Assembly: GCF_000313135.1 (NCBI RefSeq)
Contig: NW_004457712.1
Span: forward strand, 1,142,209-1,206,208
Direction of reading: 5' to 3'
Source of the DNA: Acanthamoeba castellanii str. Neff
Taxonomy: Eukaryota; Discosea; Longamoebia; Acanthamoebidae
DNA length: 64,000 nt
Shown: one piece after another, positions 1-9,521 of the stretch
Numbering within the stretch: position 1 is the first letter of the stretch
Layout of the letters: the number at the start of each line of letters is the position of its first letter
The notes under the pieces: model-generated
The model's database searches: none
Told to the model about the DNA's origin: nothing
Seen by the model: the letters and a program-made list of their open reading frames with translations, nothing else
Made by a program: the position numbers and the translations under genes

Positions 1-98
1 CCTATCACGCCATCTTTATCGCCATCGGCGCTGAGGAAGAGCGCCTCGTAGCGGGACCTTTCGGCTCCATTCAGCGAGACCAATCCGCCTGCGCTCAT
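1..98 (-). CDS. EH-domain protein, N-terminus (partial)
   Basis: Reading leftwards from the ATG at 96-98, the frame is open to the window edge. It encodes a 32-residue start containing ALFLSADGDKDGVIG. This is the first half of an Eps15-homology (EH) domain: helix A followed by an EF-hand-type calcium loop (D-x-D-x-D-G-x-I). EH domains bind NPF peptides and work in endocytosis (Eps15, EHD, intersectin and Pan1 families). The rest lies outside the window, so the protein class cannot be named. An AT-rich stretch at 115-185 precedes the ATG and is probably its promoter and leader. A truncated second copy of the same gene start lies at 1.7-1.9 kb. Confidence 0.72.
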   Translation of the reverse strand, partial: MSAGGLVSLNGAERSRYEALFLSADGDKDGVI

Positions 99-239
99 CT
101 CACGGGGGCGTGGAAAAAATAAACAAACCGAATTTTTCTCTTGTTTTGGAATAAATAAAAAAATGAGGAGAATTCGAAAAAGGAAAAAGAGATACCAACT
201 TTGATCTCTACACTCTAATCCTCACGACTCAATGTAGCA

Positions 240-1010
240 ATGCGTAGTGACGTTGCTGACTTCTCCTTGCGATTCTGTGGTGGCCACGATGTTCTGGTCG
301 AAGGGGCAGGTGGGCTCCAGCCTATCCGGGAGACAAAGAGACAATGGCACGCTCGTCTCACAAGGGAGGGACGTCAAGGACAACTATCCGCGTGTGTCGC
401 CGAATTGTAGTGCTTGCGTGTTTGTTTACGTTCTTACCTGGGGTGTATACAAGAGAGAAGAATCTCAACGACAGAATGGTGAGGCGCTTGCAGACGTGGA
501 ACAACAAGCCCCTGCTCCACCATGCCGAGGTGCGACACCTCTGCCTCTTCTTGGCCAAAGTTGATCTCATCACTTACTGGTGGAGCAAGAGTTTAAAATC
601 TCTACCTCAACAGTGTGTAAACTCTGACCCCCACTTCTACTCTCCACATAGGCCACAGATGTGCATGTTGATGCCGCACTCTGCTGCTCCCATGCACCCT
701 CCCATTATTGTAGATTCATGTGTGCTCCCTGCAATTTAGATATTTACAGTCTACAGGTGGGAAGGGCCAGAAAACACAATGGTGCGTGATTGCTCTCTCA
801 AATGCTCTCTCTCTCTCTATCCCTTTCTTTGACCCTTTTGCCACGTGATATGTACTCACACACATCTCTCTGTGTCTTGATTGTGAGCACCTGAAGCTGC
901 TGCACATTCATCATCGGAATGCCCTCAACCGACCCGACCTCTTCAAGCTGCTCCACTCCTCTACAATCGTGTTTGCAAGTGGTGCCAAGCAGCTCCCGGA
1001 ACAAGCGCGG
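240..1010 (+). other. Coding-like fragments of unknown origin
   Basis: Two plus-strand stretches have residue composition like real exons. One is at about 474-580 (containing NNKPLLHHAEVRHLCLFLAK). The other is at about 890-985, after a pyrimidine-rich tract ending in AG (containing EHLKLLHIHHRNALNRPDLF). No complete reading frame joins them and I do not recognise the family. They may be exons of one intron-containing gene or relics, since the surrounding 5 kb is full of broken gene copies. Low confidence. Confidence 0.22.
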
Positions 1011-1324
1011 CCTTCTTCTGCCACAACACCTCCAACGACACGACACTACACGAAGTTCACAAATATATGTGAGATGCAGTTGAAAACAGCTAACGATGCG
1101 ATGCGGGGAAGGTACCGATGTAAACGTCAACGAGGAAAAGATATGTGTCACAGAGTAAACGGAGAAAAGCATCTTGTACTGCGTGCCGCCAACGAGCGTG
1201 AAGTACCACTTTCACGCCTATGTCCGTTCAGTTCATTCTTGTCGTGTCGTGTCGTGTTGCGGCGCGTCGCGCGTGCGCCTTGATGCAGGCCGCGAGATTG
1301 GGCGGGGAGTTAGCAGCAGCACCT

Positions 1325-1557
1325 CTTCTTGGAGAGGGTCGGGCAGAAGGTGGTCCGTGAGGAGGAACTGGATGATGAGCTTGTGCGCGGCCTCGGGTGC
1401 AGGAGGAGGGCCGTCTGGTTCGCCGGCGAAGAGCGGGGCTTCGTCAGGCGGAGCAGCCTCCGCAGAGGGTCGCCGAAGAAGCCCACCACGTGCTGCAACC
1501 AGTTAAGCAGCAGTCCGCACTGCACCGCCCCCTGCATCGTGATCGATTGCACCTCCT
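1325..1557 (-). pseudogene. Unidentified minus-strand coding relic with frame break
   Basis: The minus strand reads as plausible protein in two adjoining frames. The first contains TMQGAVQCGLLLNWLQHVVG. It slips near 1455-1480 into a second frame containing AHKLIIQFLLTDHLLPDP. The switch has no obvious splice sites, so a frameshifted relic is the simplest reading. It lies just beyond the truncated EH-domain copy, but I see no evidence that they were one gene. The family is not recognised. Confidence 0.25.
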
Positions 1558-1629
1558 CGTTACTGCCATCTTATTGTTATAATTTATATAAATATAAACG
1601 AATAATAAATAGGAACACCTACACGGAAC

Positions 1630-1691
1630 GATCACTAATTATAATTCTGTTTGAGAGGTTGATCACTAATTATAATTCTGTTTGAGAGGTT
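1630..1691. repeat. Perfect 31-bp tandem duplication
   Basis: The unit starting gatcactaattataattctg and ending gtttgagaggtt occurs twice back to back (1630-1660 and 1661-1691) with no mismatch. It lies between the two minus-strand relics. No mismatches implies a recent duplication. Confidence 0.95.
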
Positions 1692-1708
1692 GATCCAGAT
1701 GGGGGGGG

Positions 1709-1803
1709 GTAATCTCGCTCAATGTGGTTTTGTCGAGGCCCAGGGTGAGGAACCACGCCGCGTCGGCCGGTCCTATCGCGCCGTCTTTATCGCCATCTTT
1801 CGG
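1709..1803 (-). pseudogene. Truncated second copy of the EH-domain gene start
   Basis: The minus strand encodes KDGDKDGAIGPADAAWFLTL and continues with GLDKTTLSEI, an EF-hand loop and following helix of an EH domain. It closely matches the intact start at 1-98. The AT-rich upstream DNA (about 1810-1900) also resembles that at 115-200. The copy lacks about 75 bp, from just before the ATG to the calcium loop. It then runs into a G-tract at 1700-1710 where a Trp-containing helix would be expected. It therefore has no start codon and no complete domain. Confidence 0.6.
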
Positions 1804-2340
1804 GCGTGAAACGGTATTATTCTCTTTGTCTTTTAATCAAAGAAGACAAAATAGGAGAACTCGAAAATGGAAAAAGCGACTCAGCCTTATCTCTTTGCCC
1901 TCGGCCCTCGAATCCCCCATGGGTTGCCGCCGCAAGACCGTACCAGCCCTCCGGACGATAGCAGCGCCCTTGGTACGCATTACTCTCCCCTCCCCATTTT
2001 GTATTTTGAAATTGCTCAAATCCATCGATGATCAAGGGGAGGGAGATGGATTTTGCAATTCCACTGCAAGGTTTTCAAAAAATGGGGAGGTTCTCTAGGC
2101 TAGTGCCAGGACACATTGGTTTCCTGCTTCTGTTGTCCCCACAATGGGTTTGACAACACTAGGAATCACTAGCACGGTCCCAAATGATCCGCCTTGCGCG
2201 ACCACCACCACACATTTACCTGTCATATAACAGGTACTGACTTCTCTTCCTTGTGTTTTGGTGAGACAATCTGGTTGAGGGGGGGACAGATGAGACAGCC
2301 GTGAGCGAGCAGCAAGTGACTTGGTGAAATATTAATACCG

Positions 2341-2485
2341 ATATTGTCTGATCGACTTGGCGATATTGTCTTGTATGGGCGACTGACTTGGTATATTACG
2401 AGACTTGGCTCGGTATCTTGTCCAAGCGACTGGTTCTCTATCTTGGTTATACTATCTTGGCTATATTATCTTGGTTATAGCGGTC
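2341..2485. repeat. Degenerate 14-bp tandem repeats
   Basis: Three near-copies of atcttggttatact run consecutively at about 2441-2483. More decayed relatives (gacttggcgatattgtctt-like) lie upstream from 2341. The stretch from 1.9 to 2.5 kb shows no convincing gene; a 41-codon open stretch on the minus strand at about 2098-2225 is unrecognised. Confidence 0.6.
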
Positions 2486-2544
2486 TTTTCGCAGCGGAAC
2501 TATGGTGGCGTGGACCCCCCCCCGGCTGAGCTTCCTCCTATTCA

Positions 2545-3062
2545 AAGCGCCCTCAAGTCCGGCGGTACACCTCTCTCTCCCCTCACACGACAAACACGAC
2601 ACACGCGACACACGCGACACGCACGACACACGACACACGACACACGACACACGACACACGACACAAGCGTAGCGGCTGATAGAGGGGTGGTGGACAGGCG
2701 GTGTGGCAATCGACGACGCGATCATGTATGTGGCATACCCCTTCGGCGGCGTGGTTTCGCGCAGGTGCGTGCAGGATCCATTCCCACCGAACACGGACAG
2801 CACCTGGCTTTCTGGCCCTGGCGGTACGCACGCGACACGCGACACCCGGCAATGGGACACACGACACACACGGCGAACAGGACACACGACACAGGCACAG
2901 TGGCTGATAGAGGTGGACAGGCGGTGTGGCGATCAACGACGCGATCCTCTGCATGTGGCGTGTCCCGACTGCCCTTCGGCGGCGTGGGCGAGAGCGGCAT
3001 GGGCGCCTACAACGCCAAGCACCTTCGACACCTTCGCCCAGCGCAAGAGCGAGGTCTGTGAC
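2545..3062 (+). pseudogene. Aldehyde dehydrogenase (ALDH3-type) C-terminal exon relics, duplicated
   Basis: Two tandem remnants of one exon are visible. Copy 1 (about 2697-2757) reads GGVAIDDAIMYVA then PFGGV. Copy 2 (about 2928-3060) reads GGVAINDAIL, then, after a frame slip, LPFGGVGESGMGAYNAKH, then, after another slip, FDTFAQRKSEV. This is the conserved C-terminal block of class 3 (fatty) aldehyde dehydrogenases, ending in the G-M-G-x-Y-x-x-K-x-x-F-x-x-F-x-x-R-K signature. Both copies are preceded by similar DNA (gtggctgatagagg...gtggacaggcggtgtggc), so exon plus flank was duplicated. Frame breaks and missing upstream domains make it non-functional. A stretch at about 2545-2572 also resembles RhoGAP-gene DNA at 15667-15695. 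Confidence 0.65.
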
Positions 3063-4310
3063 ACACACGACACACACGACACACACGACACCGAGACACA
3101 CACGGCACACGGCAAACAATGAACGAATTCAACACGCTAGTGTGGAGCGTAAGGGCACACACACGACACGACACACGGCACACGACAAACACGCCACACA
3201 CGACTCACGCGACACACGACCGCGTGCGGCCACGCACGCACACAAGAATCGTTTGCTTAGCCGTCTTTTATCAGTGGACCTGTGGCGGGCTGGGATTTGC
3301 GGGTACGGCTGGCACTGATGGAGGCCTACCTGAATGCCACCGACGCTCCAAGGTTCCCTTCTTCTTCGCTTTTTTTTGCCTTTGTGCTTGCTGCTCTTTA
3401 TGTCGTGTTCTGTGTGTCGTGTGCGTCGTGTGAGTCACTTCAGACGGCTCTACCATTTGGGCTCAAGCCGACGGTGATGCCAGTGCAGCAGTCTACACTG
3501 TAGTAGTGTTGGGTTGGAGTCCATGTGCGCTCGGATTGCAAACGCAATTGACAGCATGGATCTCTGGTGGGCTATGTCGGGCCATGCGTTCGGATTGCAA
3601 ACGCAATCAGTCCTGGCTGATGACAGACAGGGGCCAACCCACACAACTACAGTTGACTGTTGCACCAGCAGTCTCTCAAGCTGAACAGACCTCGTATGAA
3701 GCTCATTCCTCAACAGGTATGGTCACTTCATCAAGATTGCAAGTAGTATGTGGTGTTTATATTTGACTCTCATCTTTCTTACAAACTCTTATGTTGTTGG
3801 TTTGTGTGGCGCAGGGTGACGGGCACAAACCAACCTGCACTTGGGAACTCCAGGCCAGGGAATGGCTGTCTGTATGTTGTTGTTGTTGTTGTTGATGATG
3901 ATGATGATGATGTTGTTGTTTGGCTAATCAAAGCGTGCAGGGGACATCACGAAGTCGGCCACGCCGGAGTTATCCGTGGCATCTGGAGCGACAACTCCAC
4001 CGACGAGGAGCCCTACCCGACCGGTACCAGTTCCCGCGTGTGCGCGGTGCGTGGGCGTGCGTGGGCGTGGGCGTGTGTGCGGAGAGCATCGCAGGCGACA
4101 CTTTTGCTGCTACGTTCGGCGACGTGCTGGCCAATCCTGGCATTCAGGCGAGCTACAGCGGCTCAGGAAGGTCGGCCGCTTCAGCCTTTGTCCCATTAGG
4201 ACCCCTGCGCGTGCTCATCCTGGTAGGACCGCGTGCGTGTGCGTGTGCGGCTGTGCGTGTGTGTGTGTGTGTGCGTGTTCATGTGTGTTGCTCACCGTTG
4301 GTCAGGCTCG
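3063..4310 (+). other. No intact gene; scattered coding-like scraps
   Basis: The stretch holds CACGACA microsatellite at 3060-3240 and a coding-like piece at 3282-3350 (LRVRLALMEAYLNATDAPRF). The 20-bp motif ctcggattgcaaacgcaat is repeated about 60 bp apart (3531 and 3591). There is a GTT/GAT trinucleotide run at 3875-3925. Open pieces at 3940-4180 may be exons of the receptor-like part of the broken kinase gene downstream, but no continuous frame exists and I cannot identify them. Confidence 0.35.
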
Positions 4311-4319
4311 CACGCACTC

Positions 4320-4815
4320 GGACAGGCCTCGACGGAGAGCGACTGCGAGATGCTGCAGAGCGTGGGCGAGGGCATGCTGTTCCAGGAGGATCACTCCCTG
4401 GCATCAGCCGACCTGTGCCGCTGGATCATCGACTTCAAGGAGGACCAGCTCGGCGACCAGGTTGGCATCGGCAGCTACGGCGCCGTGTACAAGGGCAGGC
4501 GAAAGGGCGTGGCGCTGGCGGTAAAGAAGTTCATCAAGCAGAAGCTCGCCCAGCTGCGCATGCCGCCGAGATGGCCTTCCTCTCCGAGCTCACCCCAATA
4601 TCGTTCTAATCATCGGTACATCACACCGCCGTGACATGTGTGTCGTGTGTCGTGTGTCGCGCTGTGTGTCTCGTGTGTGGTCTCAGATAGGAGATGAACT
4701 CACGCGTTTTGTGTATGCCCAGGTGATCGTGCGTCTGAAGCCGTCGAACCTGCTGGACGAGAACTGGAACGTGAAGGTGCCGACTTTGGCTTCGCGAGCT
4801 TCAAGGAGGAGAACG
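4320..4815 (+). pseudogene. Protein kinase relic (Acanthamoeba-type receptor kinase)
   Basis: The segment reads LCRWIIDFKEDQLGDQVGIG then SYGAVYKGRRKGVALAVKKF. This is the glycine loop (GIGSYGAVYKG) and the VAIK-type lysine strand (LAVKKF) of a TKL-like kinase. After KQKLAQLRM the frame breaks. AEMAFLSEL reappears in another frame, followed by a 2-3 base loss in the HPNIVL-type block. Beyond an intron, LKPSNLL and DENWNVKV mark the catalytic loop, but the HRD motif is reduced to R and DFGFAS is reached only after a further slip. The kinase segment between the HPNIVL block and the catalytic loop is missing. The match to a large Acanthamoeba kinase/cyclase family is from memory. Clearly inactive. 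Confidence 0.7.
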
Positions 4816-5033
4816 TACGCCACACGCCACACGCCACACGCCACACGCCACACGCTTCACCACTGCAATACACCACACACGCGACACCCACACACCAACC
4901 ATCGGCGTCGTGTTTTCGTGGTGCAGGACGGGATCGACAACGAGCTGTTGGCCTACCTTGAGCAAACCAGTACCGAGAGCGGTTTCGTCGTTTCCAATCC
5001 TCGTCGTAGTATCAAAATGACTTTCCTCGCAGG

Positions 5034-5068
5034 GAGGACTGTTTGTTTGTGTACGGTTTATTTACGAG
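5034..5068. repeat. Left copy of a repeat flanking the retrotransposon
   Basis: cgcagggaggact at 5034-5046 recurs exactly at 11846-11858, on the other side of the retroelement. The next 20 bases also match imperfectly (gtttgtttgtgtacggttta against ttggtttgcgcacggttta). The position fits a target-site duplication from insertion, now partly diverged. Seen from the element's strand, a short CAAAC-rich tail abuts this copy. Confidence 0.5.
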
Positions 5069-5097
5069 CCTAGGAACTGCCTCCGTACTGGAGGGCT

Positions 5098-5111
5098 GGG
5101 GTTCGAACCCC
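5098..5111. promoter_or_regulatory. 14-bp palindrome with pol III B-box match
   Basis: ggggttcgaacccc is perfectly self-complementary and contains GGTTCGAACC, the tRNA-gene B-box core, on both strands. It lies in the 3' untranslated end of the retroelement. It could be a tRNA-derived tail of the kind shared by SINE/LINE pairs. No full tRNA cloverleaf could be built around it. Confidence 0.4.
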
Positions 5112-5491
5112 GTTCCAGCCTGCTCGGGAGCTAATAAAACTCACTGGCACCCGGCTTGCCCATTCGTGGCCGGGGGCATGTCCGCCTGTGCGCATACACC
5201 CCTCATCGCTGCTCTGCCTACGCTCTCGCGCCTCGTCTCCTCCGTGCCGTCCTCCCGTGCCGTCCTCCCGTAGCTGTTGCTGCCTTTCTTCACTCGCCGC
5301 TGCTCGTGCCGCGTCCACATTCGTGTCGGTCTCTCGCTGGTGACTCCCGCTCGGTATGTTCCTGCAGTATCCCTCCCTCACCACCGCTCCCCCCTTATCC
5401 CCCCACCTTGTCTTGTACCCCCACATCCTGCCCCTCCCCACCCCCGCCCCCCCGTCCCCCCCCCAAGGGTCAGCCCCAAGCTGGCCCTGTT

Positions 5492-8400
5492 TTAACCTTC
5501 CCCGTCTGCAGGTGGGTCCGCCCCCGGGTCCACGATTTGTTGTGCGATGGCACTGAACAGGCCTTGTTCTTTCATCCATCTTAGCCGGCTGTGGTGCATG
5601 TTTGTGACAACACAGGCTATGACTAGCACATGCTCCGCAGCCCACCTGTCAGCTAAACTTGGGTTTCCTCTGGCCATAGCCGCACGACGTGCTTTTTGAT
5701 ACCACGGTTTCGGGATGATCCCCGTCCACATGCGTACTGCATCCACTCCCATCCATTTGACCCATTGGGCTTTTTTCCCCACGAGTCCCCGGTAGAGCGC
5801 TGAGACCTCCTTGATCGCCTGTACTCTGAGTTCCTCATACGCTGGGCATAGGGCTAGCATGTGCAGGTTGTGCTCCTGTACCCGCACCCCGCGGTTCATC
5901 TCACACCACTTGCAGACACCTCCGCCGTACCAGCGTTCCAGTTCCTCGGGTAGGGCTCCGCCTCTTTCTGTGCCCCACCCCTGGGTTACCTGGGACGCCA
6001 GCACTGTAGTGCCCAGCCGGTAACGGGTAAGGCAGTTGAGCACACGCTCTTCGTAGTGTCTTGGGCGTACCATCGGTGTGAGGGAGGCCTTGAGGCTCCA
6101 CGTGGCGTCGGTTTTCTCATCCCACCGAAGCGCTTTCCGCCATTCCTTATTGGCGTCGCCATCACTCATCTCTCGCGCCACTCTGTGTGTTTCCTCTTCA
6201 AAAGGGTTTTTGTTCCAGTACAGATGACAGCCCCCCTCCTCGAGCTTGACATACTGCACCTGGTCGTCCTCCTTAATGGCGTCCGCAGCCATTGCATCCA
6301 CGGCTTCATTGCCTCGGATGACCATGCCTGCCATGTCCCCCATTTTCTCCAGCCATTTCTTGATTTTCACCCCCCAGCGGGCTCTGCTCTCCGCACTACC
6401 AAGATTGGCCTTTCGTTCCATGTGACTGAACACATGGGTGATTGTAACCGTTTCTCCTCTACCTTCTTTCTCATAGACTTTGGTGGCCACCTTTCAGAGT
6501 GTGGGTTTGCGCGTGATCCACCTGTGGCCCAATGTCATGTTCCCCACTAGGCCACAAACAGCTTTATTGTCAGAGAAGATGTGCAAGCTCTCTGGCGGCG
6601 CCACTGCGAGGGCCATTTCCACAGCCTGCAGCTCCACATTGAAGCTGGACTGGGTCCCTGTGACTTGGAACACCTGGTTAAGTGGGTTCTTACGCCCAAA
6701 GTACACCGCCCCTCCCGCCTTATCTCCTTTTTTTGAGCCATCCACCCAGCAACACAGCTGGCCTTTGTCGTCATGGTAGGATGAAGCTCCATGTGGGCCT
6801 TCCACCACTAGGGATTTAATTCCACAGGTTGGCACCAAACCGCCCGTTGTTTCCTCTATGACAATGTCATGTGATCTATCCATCAACTCTGGGGTAGCTG
6901 CGTGGGTCCCTGTGGCTAAGTGGTTGTTAGACCATCTGGCTGCAGGCATGGGTGGGGGGAGAGACGCAGCTAGGTTTCTGGCCCACTGGCTGGTGGACGT
7001 CTCTTCATTGGTATCCTGTGCAGTTGGCACAAGTTGTAGTTGGAGACCCGCCAGTTTCCGCCGCATGACTTCACTGCGCCAGAGTGCTGTGTCTGCTCTG
7101 CTGGCACCATTGCTTGTGGGTATGGAGTGTCCCTCCAGTTGTGCCTCCTCCTCCACAATAATTTCCAAGTTTAGGCGGCTAAGCGCACCAAGGACGGCTC
7201 CAGTAGTGGGCATCTTGGGATCTGGTGGCATGGCAGCTGCTCCTCCTGGCGTGGTGACCCGCTGGCGTGTGGGGTCCCCATACAGGCGTAGGTTGTTCAG
7301 GATGACCCTTTTTCCCAGAGAGTCTGGGCTGTTCACGACTATTGCAACCACAGTGGCGGTCAGGTTACGGTCCTGCGCTTTGACCATGGACTCCAATCCC
7401 ATACCCCCGTTTTTGGCACTGGCCCACAGCCATGCGGATGGCGCTCTGCTCCCTACCTTCATGGCACGCTTCACCTGTCCCTTGTTCTCAATGTCCATGC
7501 GCGCAAGAGCTGTAGCTGGGTACATGACAACACCCTGCCCATACTCTACAACTTTGTTGGCCACGGAGTTGAGCAGGTCCACCTTTTGCTTGGCTGTGAG
7601 CCCCCTAGCAGCAATGGCGTGAGCAGCCTTGTTAAACTTTTTATCTGTGCGGTCAATATGTGCTGTCCATCAGCCATCTGCTGCTATCCATACTCCAAGG
7701 TACTTGTATGCCTCCTGACGCCCTAGCACCTTCAGTCGCTCCATGTGTCCTGTGTCCCGGTTTACAAATCCCAGCGTCTCCCCTAAGATGTGCCTATTGG
7801 ATGTGTAGGCGGATTTGGCAATGTTAACCCGCATGCCAAACGTGTAGTAGAAATTGGTGAGATCATCCCACATCTTGCCCATGTTATCTTCGCCTCCCGC
7901 GACAAGGGCAATGTCATCAGCAAAGGCTAGCATACTAATTACCGGCCCAGTGCCCAATCGGTACCCTTTCTCTTCCTCATGTATTTTACATACCACTGGG
8001 TTGAGGAAGAGTGAAAATAACAGTGGTGACATAGGGTCACCCTGTTTGAGCCCCACCTCCACATCAACCATTTCTGTGGGCCTGTATTTAGTGAGGACCT
8101 CCAGCTTAGAGCCTGTCAGGGCGTCCCCTATAAAATGTAAGATATTATCTGGCAGGTTGTACTTGTGGAGCATATCCAGCATTGCCCAGTGAGGTACGGA
8201 GTCATATGCATTGGCAATGTCCACATATGTGATGTACACTTGTTTATTCTGCTTTTGGGCGTCCTCAATACACCCGTGCAGTGCATGAACATGGCTCAGG
8301 GTGGACCGCTGCTTGTGGAATCCGCCCTGCGCAATGGAGACAATGCCCTCAGATTCCACCACATCATACAGCCTATAGGTAATGATTTTAGATAATAACT

Positions 8401-9331
8401 TGTACGCCACCGACATGAGGGCAATAGGTCTGTAATTGAGAGGGTTTGCTTGGCTACCAGCTTTGTAGATCATGTGCAGTGACACAGTTTTCCACACCTC
8501 TGGGACCACACCCTCTTCTATGATGTCATTGAAAAGCTGCACTAACCTGTCCCTGTTACCATCATCCAGCCAGACAAGCATCTCTGGTGTCTCTCCTGTG
8601 GGGCCTGGTGCTGTAAATTTCTGGACCTCCTGGAGTGCACGCTCAAGCTCCTTGTGTGTAACACAAGCACCAATCTGCAGTCTACCATTGTCACTGACCG
8701 GTTGGATGTATTTCTCCCAGTTCCACACTCGTATATCTTTCTGCCACCCAGCACGTTGCATAGGAACTGGCTCTGTGAACTGTCTAGCCCACACTTCCTT
8801 GGTCCTGGTCTTGACCTCCTCTGGGTCAGTAGCAACCTTAATCTCACCACCATTGTCATACGCAACAGCTTTGAGAGACCTGGACTTCTGCGCATCCATA
8901 GCCCTGTGTACCTTGGTGTAGTATTCCTCATTTTTTTCATCTCCTAATCTTTGTAGAGCAGCCACTTTGCTGGCGATGGTGCGCCGAAGAATGTTTCTGG
9001 TCTTGCAGTCCCTGTCTTTGATCTTTGTCTTGGCGACAGCACGCACATCCCTCACCCAGGCCTTTACCTTCTCTTCTGTGGTTTCTAGCGGCCACTCCAC
9101 TCCGGACACAGATGCTGCTTTCTGTATCACACGGATGCCCTTTGCCAAGCACAAGTCGCCAGCTGCCGCCCACACTCCCTTGCGCATTTTTGTGAGTGCT
9201 TTGTGCACTAAACCCCAACTTTTGCACTTGTGGGCTTCCCATGGTACTAGCGGCTGCAGCTTGCTGTTCCTTATATTTCTGGACTTCTTGGATACAGATG
9301 AAGTTGGGCTTGATGTTTGTGACCATGTCAA
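5492..9331 (-). pseudogene. Retrotransposon pol: reverse transcriptase, RNase H, zinc knuckle
   Basis: One frame runs from 9331 to 5492, broken only by TGA at 7670-7672 and 6494-6496. Reverse transcriptase motifs are clear: LNYRPIALMSVAYKLLSKI, the catalytic YVDIANAYDSVP, GLKQGDPMSPLLFSLFLNP and the active-site AFADDIALVAGG. After the first TGA comes the connecting region, then RNase H with CWVDGSKKGDKAGGAVYFG (first Asp), NVELQAVEMAL (Glu) and HIFSDNKAV (second Asp). The domain's end (ITHVFSHME, GNEAVDAMAA) lies beyond the second TGA. A CKWC...H...C zinc knuckle follows near 5880-5960. The enzyme would copy element RNA at a nicked target. The two stops look like simple point mutations (probably from CGA and TGG). 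Confidence 0.88.
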
Positions 9332-9521
9332 TAAAATCCTTTACTTTAGTTTCCCATCCGCCATGTATGTTAATAGAGGCAACAACCATTGATGTAGGTG
9401 ACGATTGCTTGAGCTGCTTGTTACTGGCCAGGGAACCCTGTGTCCCAGTGGTGTCAGGGACGCGGATGGTTGCCAGGACGCTCTTCTTCCCCCTCAGCAT
9501 TGAGTCTGGCCGCCTCCCCAC
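9230..9521 (-). pseudogene. Retrotransposon endonuclease remnant
   Basis: From 9521 the minus strand reads into SMVVASINIHGGWETKVKDF and PNFICIQEVQKYKEQQ. These are the first strand and the metal-binding Glu (IQE) of an APE-type exonuclease-endonuclease-phosphatase domain. About 40 residues later the sequence jumps to reverse-transcriptase N-terminal sequence in another frame. The rest of the domain, with its catalytic His and Asp residues, is missing, so target nicking would be lost. The start overlaps the end of the upstream frame by about 67 bp. Confidence 0.68.

Noticed and set aside
2580..3240. Open frames made of Thr-Arg-His repeats
   Set aside because: They are translations of CACGACA microsatellite, which is open in several frames.
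5098..5111. tRNA gene
   Set aside because: Only a B-box palindrome is present; no A box, acceptor stem or anticodon arm could be formed around it.
6056..7622. Plus-strand frames of 164 and 254 residues
   Set aside because: Shadows of the minus-strand RNase H and connection region of the retrotransposon.
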